Source: Evtepia sp.
GTDB lineage: Bacteria; Bacillota; Clostridia; Oscillospirales; Oscillospiraceae
NCBI GenBank assembly: GCA_020025735.1
Contig: JAHHRP010000018.1
Location: 1 to 19,849, forward strand
Reading direction: 5' to 3'
DNA length: 19,849 bases
Part shown: positions 13,772-19,849 of the stretch, piece by piece
How the letters are laid out: the number at the start of each line of letters is the position of its first letter
How positions within the stretch are numbered: the first letter of the stretch is position 1
The notes under the pieces: generated by a model
What the model saw: the letters and a program-made list of their open reading frames with translations, nothing else
The model's database searches: none
What the model was told of the DNA's origin: nothing
Translations under genes and position numbers: made by a program

Positions 13772-13827
13772 CTATTTTTTATGAGAATGCTCCCAGATTT
13801 TTCAAATTTTTTCTCATCATAAACGAC

Positions 13828-13861
13828 AAAAAACCGCGCCCGGCAACATTACCGGACGCGG
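13828..13861 (-). terminator. Terminator of the metallo-beta-lactamase-fold gene
   Basis: On the minus strand CCGCGTCCGG (13861-13852) pairs with CCGGGCGCGG (13843-13834), one G-T pair, followed by TTTTTT (13833-13828). Confidence 0.88.
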
Positions 13862-13875
13862 AGGAATAAAGGGAC

Positions 13876-15093
13876 TTATGCTCCGGCATCAGTCATGGTG
13901 AGGACTTGGCTGGTGTTGAAGCTATATGTCAGACCGTTGGTGGTTAGGATGATGGTACCGCTTTTTCCGGTGCCATAAACATTGGCACCAAGGTTGAACA
14001 GGCGTTGGAGAGTAGCGGCAGCGGGGTGGTGATAGGAATTGTTCAGACCATAGGAGATTACAGCGGCCTCGGGCTTGACCACTGACAAGAACTCGGTGCA
14101 GGAGGAGGTAGCGCTGCCATGATGCCCCACCTTTAAGATGTCCACATCTCCAAAGAGGGGAAGAAGCTCCTGCTCTACCCGCTGGGACATGTCACCTGTA
14201 AAGAGTACTTGAATATTTCCACAGGTGAGCTGGGCCACAATGCTGCAATCATTTGGAGTATCCCAGTTATCACCGGTCTCGATGATGGACAGCGCGGCGA
14301 GAGGACTCAGAGGAATGATACGATCGGCATCATAAGAGATGATACAGCCTTCAGCCTGGACGGCAGCCCAATAGTCTCGATAGGTTTTTGTGTCAGCAGA
14401 TCGGCCGCTGTCGATGACTTCTTTGATGTCAAAAGCGTTCAGGACGGAGTCCAGTCCTCCCACGTGGTCGGCATCGGGGTGTGTGGCAATGAGGTATTCC
14501 AGGGGGCCGTCTACATAAGCATTCAGATAAGAGACAACCTCCTCGCCTGTGTTGTTATTGCCTCCATCAATAAGGACCTCGATTTCTCCGCAGTCAATCA
14601 GGATGCTGTCACCTTGGCCTACATCCAAGAAGTGAACGCGCAGGAGGTTGCCGACGGTGTTGATGACCACCAAACGGGAATCAGCATCCCAAGTTACAGA
14701 GGCCCCAAAAGCCTCCATCACAGGGCGAATGGGCAGGTAGGTGCGGGAATTGACAACCTGTGCGGTGGTGTCCATCTCGACCTGTTTGCCGTTGACCAGC
14801 AGGTACTTCTTGCCGATGGGGACTTCTACGCGGATTCCATCTTTTTCTGCAATGGAGGATCTGGTTTCGTTGTTCCAATCTACGTCACAGCCGAAGGACT
14901 CCATGGTCAGCCGGAAGGGGACCTGCGTTCTTCCGGCACTGTCTAAGAAAGGCCGTCCGTATCCATCATCATAGAGTACTGCAGTGCCGTTGATGGTTAC
15001 TCCGATCTCCCCGGCGGCCCTGGCGGGAAGAACCATCAAGGACAGCAGCAGGGCAAGGGTGAGGGCCAAAGCCCGTTGTTTCTTTCCCAGCAT
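13876..15093 (-). CDS. Secreted ComEC-like metallo-beta-lactamase-fold protein
   Basis: A 405-residue protein in three parts. Residues 1-27 are a signal peptide (KKQR, hydrophobic core, ARA site). Residues 30-145 match the copper-amine-oxidase N-terminal-like domain common in Clostridia (TYLPIRPVMEAFGASVTWD is its hallmark). Residues 150-390 are a metallo-beta-lactamase fold like the hydrolase domain of competence protein ComEC: FLDVGQGDSILI (155-166), THPDADH (204-210), VLFTGD (296-301), GHHGS (323-327) and YHHP (354-357). The metal ligands appear complete, so it is probably a hydrolase outside the membrane, perhaps a nuclease or phosphodiesterase. There are no ComEC membrane segments. GGAGG precedes the ATG at 15093 by nine bases. 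A longer frame upstream has no ribosome site. Confidence 0.9.
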   Translation of the reverse strand: MLGKKQRALALTLALLLSLMVLPARAAGEIGVTINGTAVLYDDGYGRPFLDSAGRTQVPFRLTMESFGCDVDWNNETRSSIAEKDGIRVEVPIGKKYLLVNGKQVEMDTTAQVVNSRTYLPIRPVMEAFGASVTWDADSRLVVINTVGNLLRVHFLDVGQGDSILIDCGEIEVLIDGGNNNTGEEVVSYLNAYVDGPLEYLIATHPDADHVGGLDSVLNAFDIKEVIDSGRSADTKTYRDYWAAVQAEGCIISYDADRIIPLSPLAALSIIETGDNWDTPNDCSIVAQLTCGNIQVLFTGDMSQRVEQELLPLFGDVDILKVGHHGSATSSCTEFLSVVKPEAAVISYGLNNSYHHPAAATLQRLFNLGANVYGTGKSGTIILTTNGLTYSFNTSQVLTMTDAGA

Positions 15094-15141
15094 AAGGACA
15101 CACCTCCAAAATTCTAATATGATATATTTTATAATATATAG

Positions 15142-15171
15142 AATATAACACGAAAGGATAAGAAAGGTCAA
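15142..15171 (-). promoter_or_regulatory. Predicted promoter of the ComEC-like gene
   Basis: On the minus strand: TTGACC (15171-15166), 18-bp spacer, TATATT (15147-15142), followed by a very AT-rich leader with TATAT runs. Confidence 0.55.
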
Positions 15172-15402
15172 GGAGCCATCCTGGTCTGGTGGCTGAAAAA
15201 ATCCAGTTCTTGCTTGGGAAAGCGGGATAAGGTGGAGAAAACGATTCTCACAGACGAATCCATCTTCGCCTCTGCCATCCCATTCTGATAGAGGGAGTCT
15301 TTGGGCTTCTGAAAAACGACTTCGGATTTCGATGGTTTCTCACGCGGTGCAGAGCCAATATCATGACCAGCAGTACCTTCGGGCCATGGCCTTTACTATG
15401 AG
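15172..15402. other. Intergenic stretch without an identified gene
   Basis: It lies between the SLH gene's terminator and the next promoter. On the minus strand a frame of about 70 codons is open from roughly 15391 to about 15174. It has a protein-like composition (for example REKPSKSEVVFQKPKDSLYQ) but no start codon at its head and no ribosome site. It may be a gene remnant or chance. Confidence 0.3.
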
Positions 15403-15438
15403 AAAAGAGCGCCGCAGAATTTGCATTCTGCAACGCTC
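15403..15438 (-). terminator. Terminator of the SLH surface-protein gene
   Basis: On the minus strand GAGCG (15438-15434) pairs with CGCTC (15411-15407), and inside it GCAGAA with TTCTGC, separated by a 2x2 internal loop. TTTTCTC follows. It lies 25 bases after the stop codon. Confidence 0.7.
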
Positions 15439-15462
15439 CTTTTACCTGAGTCTGTGTTATGA

Positions 15463-18400
15463 TTATAAAATTTCTTTCATGGACCGCATTACCATGGTTG
15501 CCACCTGTGCACGGGTGGCAGTCCCTTTTGGATCCAGGCTGTTGCTGCCGGTGCCACTGATGATACCGCGCGCCGCAGCCCATTGCATAGCGTCTTTTGC
15601 AAAATCAGCAACCATGGCAGAATCGTCAAATTCCAATGGGGTCTCGACCACAGGGCTTCCTGCATACCGCCACAGCATGACGGCAACCTGTTCACGGCTA
15701 ACATTGTTGTTTGGTCCAAAACTGCCGTTATCATAGCCAGAGACGAGGCCCTTTTCGGCAGCCCAGAGAACGGATTCACGGTACCAGTCGTTCTCTGTCA
15801 CGTCTGTGAAATTGCTGTCTGTAAAATGCTTTGGGTTATTCTCCAGATTATGAAGGACCATCGTCAGCATCCCTCGAGTCATCCCGCGCCCGGGGCTAAA
15901 GGTTGTCTCGCTGGTGCCACGATACAGTTCGTGACTGCTAACAAAATCAATAGCATCTTTGGCCCAGTGTGTGTTAACGTCTGTGAATGACTTGGCATTG
16001 TCCACGATCTTGATTGTTGTGTGATTTCCTACGGAGAAGGTGACACCAGTCTTATCGGCAATAGACTTACGCACCACTTCTTCGGTGCCGTCCTCGTGAA
16101 CAATAATGGAAACCAAACTGGGGAGAGACTTCTCCACAGGAATGGTCACAGCTGCCTTTTCTTTGGAGCCGGTGTTTACCTTGACCAAAGAGTCTGGTTT
16201 CGCTTTCACAGGAGGGACAGGCAATGCTACAGGCCGATTCTCCTTAATGGCCTCCTGGATTGCTTTGTCAGAGAGATTGACCTGAACATCGGTTTTGCCG
16301 CTTTTATCCACAGTGGTTATGGCAACGGTACCATCGGCCTTTTTGGTCTCAGTGGTGGAAGAGCCATCTTTCTTAGTCTCAATGGTAGTTTTGTCACCAT
16401 TGGGGAAAGCGGTGTTTTCTACTTTGCTCCCGTCAGGTTTTGTGACAGTGACGGTGACAGAGCCGTCAGGGTTTTGAGTTGTCTCTGAGTTGTTGGGCGG
16501 ATTATTGCTCCCCCCGCCATTGCTTCCACCGCCGCTGTTGGGTTTTGTGCTGATCGTTAGGGTACCAGGTACATAGGAAAGATCATAGCAGGCTTCCTTT
16601 CCATCAGCAACTGCTGCGCCAGAAATCTGAATGGTGACTGTGCCAGGTTTGCTCATATCTGGGGTGGAGGCGTATTGCAGTTTCGGCTTTGTTTTTAGCG
16701 TTTCTCCGTTGCGCAGACCATGAACAATATAGTCGCTGTCCCCCAAAACGGGAACAGAGTCACCTACATAGGCAGTTTTGTTGTTTGCGGTGATTTGAAT
16801 GGTGCTTTTGTTCACATTGAGTGTGTAGCTGGCGGTCGTTTCCGCGTAATCTGCCGTAGCGGAAGCTGTTGCTGTAACGATAGTAGAACCGACACCTTTG
16901 ATTGTCACTGTGCCGCTTTTTTTATCCACAACAGCCACGTCTGCTTTGCTGCTTTGGTAGGTCACAGTGCTATCGGTGTTTGCGCCTACTGCAGGGATTG
17001 TAAAGTCTGCATCATGATAGCGCTTACTCACAACGGCATTTGGAAACCCAAAATCTGCTTGTGGCAGTTTGTTGTCTACGGTGACAGTGACGGTGATGGT
17101 GTAGTCATGATAGTTAGCGGCAGTAACAGGAATGGAAATCTCTGCGGTGCTGCCAATATGGGCACTTGCGTCGTTCTTAAATTGATAGGTCAAGGTTTTT
17201 CTATCCGCAGCGATAGAAGGGGTGCCTTCTAAAATTGTCTGCTGATCTGCGGAAACCGTAACGGTACCGATCACTGCACCTGCACAAAGATAGGGAGTCA
17301 GATCCAACTGACCTGCAGCCCCAAATTTCGTGCTGCTCTGGGCAGTTTGATTGCCATAGTTGGCCTTATTGATGGCAAAGGTTTTGTCCGCTGTCCCACT
17401 AAAATAGCCATTTTCCTTCGCTTGGATGGTAGCGGTGGCAGTTCCTACATTGACATTGTCTCGATAGGAAACGGTATAGTCCCCCTCTTGGAGAGTGCTT
17501 GATGGGGTAGGAGAGACAACCGGCTCAATTTTATTGCCTGTGAATGTCTGTGCATCAATATCTGCGAACATACCGTTTTCCAAAGGCTTGGCCAGTATCG
17601 TTACAGTGCATGTTGCAGCGTCTGCCTGACCATCATAGGCAGCGGTAATTGTGTTCGCACCAGGCTGTAATTTACGGGTTTGGGTATCATAAGTTAGAGT
17701 AGCCTTACCGTTGACTAAGGTCTGTTCTGCCAACTTCTCACCATTACAAGAAATTACGACATTTTTGTTTGAAATACTGGTGTCGGAGCTTGAGAAGGTG
17801 AAAGAACTCTGCTCACCGAACGTGTACTGGTTTTTCGTCGGTTCAAGAGTGAAGGTTGCTTCTGTTGGTGGTGTGGGAGGTGGTGTGGTACTATCCACCA
17901 ACTTTACCTTTAATGTACCACCAGAAACCAGGCTGTCATTGGTGACAGATTCATAAAACTCCTTGAACGTATGACCTTCTGGTATATTGGCAGAAGGCTT
18001 AAAGAACAGTAAGGTGTACTCCTCAGCTTGTTTGTGGTCATCTCCAATGAAGAGTCGGAACATATCATCTTTGTTGCTCACCTTTTCCAGAATGATGTCC
18101 CCAGCCCAATCAGTACGATCATTGTATTTTCCGCTGTCCTTCTCGTTCCAATAAGTGCTCTTTACAGCGATATAATTACTGAGAAGGAGTTCGTAATTGG
18201 ACTCATTGGGCTTTATGTAACGGCCTGAGGGATCGGAACAAACAGCTTTGAATTCCTGGGAATCATATCCGCTTTGCAATTCATTTAATTTCACCGTTAA
18301 ATCAAGGATTTGGTATGTGCCCATCTTAAACATCACTGATCCCAACGTAGGTGCAGAGGATGAGGGATCCTGAACAATCCAGTGAAGTTTGCCATTCTTT

Positions 18401-19719
18401 TCCTGAGGAACGAGAGTATAGGTACTGTGTGTCATGGTAAAAGCATCTTTGGAAACATCAAGATTTGTTGTAATACGATGCCCAGGTTGTAGGGTTCCAA
18501 ATTGTGTCAGTGCAGTTTGGCCAGACACAGCACCTTGAATCTCCAGGTGGTCATTTTTGCTATCGAAGTGGACGGTTCCACCACCAACAAAGTCACCTTT
18601 GATGATCACAGAGCCAGTCGGTTTTAAGGTTCCGCCAGCATTCAAGGTCAATTTGTTCACAGAGTTATTCACAGAGAAGCTATCGTTTAATGAATAGTTG
18701 GCTTTATCACCTATGATGACTTCTCCAACACTTTTCAAAGTAGAACGGGTGTCTAAAGAAACATTTGTAAGGTTAACAGTAGTGTTTTCGGTCCCGTCCA
18801 AAGTAAATGCTGGAACGGATGGAGAGGTACCACTTTCGCCAATGAAGTTAATGGTTGCCCTCTCGGTGTTCTGGGCAAAGATACCACTGGGGAAATTGAC
18901 ATTTCCTTTACTGCCATCCATGATTTCTGTTTTTGGTGCAAGGTTTAATGTCACAGGTTTTGTGTAGTTTGTGGCAATGGGAGCATGGACCAGACTCCCA
19001 GCAGATAAGGTGTCAGAGTGGTCAAGATAGATTGCTTGGAACCGAGTTTGTCCATCCTTTGCATTTATAACAGTCAGCTGAGCATGATCTCCAATGCTGT
19101 AGTTGTTATTAGAGGGGCTTTTATAGCCACCTGCAAAAACTAGGGGGAGGAGATTAGATTCAGAGCCGCCAAAACTTCCCGTTCCAGGGCTTGTCGGATT
19201 ATTGGTGACAACATTGTCCAGGGTTAGGCTGTAGCCAGCCAGAAAAATTTCCCGGTGGGGGATAGATGACAAACCATCTGAAGATATGAACTTCATAGTG
19301 ATGTCTTGGAAGGAGACGTTATTACCAGTGAGTTGTATAGGGCTACGAAATGAGAGTGTGGCACCAGGTTCGCCGATGACTTCTGTACCAGCGGCAAAGA
19401 GGACTGGTTTCATACGACCCTTCTGCTGACCATTCGGTTCATCAGCGTCACTACCTGAGTTCTGAACAGAAAGGGTTACATTGCCCTTAATTACGATGCG
19501 TCGGTTGCCCTCTTTTGCTGCTCGGACAAACTTTTCAGTACTCGAACTCTCGCTGCTGTTGATTTCAACAGTTTGTTTACTAGATGCCATCTGCGTATGG
19601 GCAGTTTCTGATGCATAGGCAGGTGCCTGCCAGGTTGCTAGTGCACTTCTAGGGAAGAGTGCAAATAATAGGGAAAGGACGACTAGACTGCTAATCGCTT
19701 TTTTTATCTTATTTACCAT
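15463..19719 (-). CDS. Large SLH-anchored surface protein with Ig-like domains
   Basis: A 1418-residue exported protein. Residues 1-28 are a signal peptide (KIKK, hydrophobic core, ALA site). Residues about 50-480 are Thr/Asn/Gly-rich beta repeats that look like a right-handed beta-helix (VSFQDITMKF, NTTVNLTNVSLDTRS). Then come an Ig-like domain at about 620-712, a beta domain at 718-786, a BIG2-like domain near 885-972 (GTVTIKGVGSTIVTATAS), and an MBG-type domain at 973-1059. A Gly/Ser/Asn/Pro linker spans 1060-1080, followed by Thr/Lys-rich short repeats (KPDGSKVENT, KKDGSSTTETKK). Three SLH domains close the protein at about 1243-1418 (FTDVNTHWAKDAIDF, FTDVTENDWYRESVLWA, the third at about 1362). 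SLH domains hold proteins on the cell-wall polymer. The role is probably adhesion or surface structure; no enzyme motif was seen. The ATG at 19719 follows AAGGTGG; an upstream extension lacks a site. Confidence 0.93.
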   Translation of the reverse strand: MVNKIKKAISSLVVLSLLFALFPRSALATWQAPAYASETAHTQMASSKQTVEINSSESSSTEKFVRAAKEGNRRIVIKGNVTLSVQNSGSDADEPNGQQKGRMKPVLFAAGTEVIGEPGATLSFRSPIQLTGNNVSFQDITMKFISSDGLSSIPHREIFLAGYSLTLDNVVTNNPTSPGTGSFGGSESNLLPLVFAGGYKSPSNNNYSIGDHAQLTVINAKDGQTRFQAIYLDHSDTLSAGSLVHAPIATNYTKPVTLNLAPKTEIMDGSKGNVNFPSGIFAQNTERATINFIGESGTSPSVPAFTLDGTENTTVNLTNVSLDTRSTLKSVGEVIIGDKANYSLNDSFSVNNSVNKLTLNAGGTLKPTGSVIIKGDFVGGGTVHFDSKNDHLEIQGAVSGQTALTQFGTLQPGHRITTNLDVSKDAFTMTHSTYTLVPQEKNGKLHWIVQDPSSSAPTLGSVMFKMGTYQILDLTVKLNELQSGYDSQEFKAVCSDPSGRYIKPNESNYELLLSNYIAVKSTYWNEKDSGKYNDRTDWAGDIILEKVSNKDDMFRLFIGDDHKQAEEYTLLFFKPSANIPEGHTFKEFYESVTNDSLVSGGTLKVKLVDSTTPPPTPPTEATFTLEPTKNQYTFGEQSSFTFSSSDTSISNKNVVISCNGEKLAEQTLVNGKATLTYDTQTRKLQPGANTITAAYDGQADAATCTVTILAKPLENGMFADIDAQTFTGNKIEPVVSPTPSSTLQEGDYTVSYRDNVNVGTATATIQAKENGYFSGTADKTFAINKANYGNQTAQSSTKFGAAGQLDLTPYLCAGAVIGTVTVSADQQTILEGTPSIAADRKTLTYQFKNDASAHIGSTAEISIPVTAANYHDYTITVTVTVDNKLPQADFGFPNAVVSKRYHDADFTIPAVGANTDSTVTYQSSKADVAVVDKKSGTVTIKGVGSTIVTATASATADYAETTASYTLNVNKSTIQITANNKTAYVGDSVPVLGDSDYIVHGLRNGETLKTKPKLQYASTPDMSKPGTVTIQISGAAVADGKEACYDLSYVPGTLTISTKPNSGGGSNGGGSNNPPNNSETTQNPDGSVTVTVTKPDGSKVENTAFPNGDKTTIETKKDGSSTTETKKADGTVAITTVDKSGKTDVQVNLSDKAIQEAIKENRPVALPVPPVKAKPDSLVKVNTGSKEKAAVTIPVEKSLPSLVSIIVHEDGTEEVVRKSIADKTGVTFSVGNHTTIKIVDNAKSFTDVNTHWAKDAIDFVSSHELYRGTSETTFSPGRGMTRGMLTMVLHNLENNPKHFTDSNFTDVTENDWYRESVLWAAEKGLVSGYDNGSFGPNNNVSREQVAVMLWRYAGSPVVETPLEFDDSAMVADFAKDAMQWAAARGIISGTGSNSLDPKGTATRAQVATMVMRSMKEIL

Positions 19720-19765
19720 AAAATCCCACCTTTCTTTGAATCGATCCTTTCTATTTTGTGTTTCC

Positions 19766-19794
19766 ATTATACAGGATAATTCAATAAAACTCAA
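19766..19794 (-). promoter_or_regulatory. Predicted promoter of the SLH surface protein
   Basis: On the minus strand: TTGAGT (19794-19789), 17-bp spacer, perfect TATAAT (19771-19766). Predicted start is near 19759, giving a leader of about 40 nt. Confidence 0.75.
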
Positions 19795-19849
19795 TAATTT
19801 TATAGGCAATAATGATTCATTTCTTTACAAAAGAGAATAGAAAATAAGC

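Noticed and set aside
14209..14946. 245-codon plus-strand frame inside the ComEC-like gene
   Set aside because: It is antisense to a clearly coding, motif-rich gene and lacks its own start signals.
15174..15391. Open minus-strand frame of about 70 codons with protein-like composition
   Set aside because: It has no start codon at its head and no ribosome site; kept only as a possible remnant.
1..19849. CRISPR array, insertion sequence or integrated element
   Set aside because: No regular direct repeats with spacers, no transposase or integrase, and no terminal repeats were seen. The tRNA-Lys at the edge has no attachment-site repeat visible in the window.

Overview
The window looks like chromosomal core DNA from an anaerobic, spore-forming Firmicute of the class Clostridia, most likely an Oscillospiraceae-type gut bacterium. 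The basis is a Spo0A gene, a T-box leader, the infC-rpmI-rplT order with an attenuator leader, an indolepyruvate:ferredoxin oxidoreductase subunit, an SLH-domain surface protein and strong AGGAGG-type ribosome sites. The family assignment is inference from gene content. No phage, transposon, plasmid or CRISPR signature was seen.

Layout, left to right. (1) 1-165: 3' part of a tRNA-Lys(TTT) followed by two hairpin terminators. (2) 189-1455: a LysR regulator (-) divergent from a 62-residue membrane protein (+), with overlapping predicted promoters between them. (3) 1707-4865: promoter, T-box leader with a readable TGG (Trp) specifier, and a three-gene ABC importer matching trpXYZ, closed by a terminator. 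(4) 4874-6285: infC-rpmI-rplT (-) with its own promoter, a leader of about 175 nt carrying an intrinsic attenuator, and a non-ATG infC start (ATC or ATA). (5) 6305-7174: spo0A (-) and its terminator. (6) 7175-7553: an AT-rich divergent region with a tandem pair of 0A boxes and a phased array of TTTTGTC motifs. (7) 7554-9384: iorA, preceded by a hairpin that overlaps its ribosome site and not followed by iorB. (8) 9587-12346: two tandem paralogous ArsB/NhaD-type carriers, convergent with a CPA2-type cation/proton antiporter (12456-13685, -) across a shared 22-bp terminator stem. (9) 13876-15093: a secreted ComEC-like metallo-beta-lactamase-fold protein. (10) 15463-19719: a 1418-residue SLH-anchored surface protein.

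How it fits together. The Trp importer is controlled by uncharged tRNA-Trp. iorA would act in oxidation of 2-oxo acids made from Trp, Phe and Tyr, so Trp import and aromatic catabolism lie about 3 kb apart, though in separate transcription units. Three ion-coupled carriers follow iorA. The most interesting untested points are the 0A-box array between spo0A and iorA, the switch-like hairpin at the iorA start, the absence of iorB, the duplicated carriers, and the infC start codon. Promoters, terminators and folds were read by eye and are predictions.
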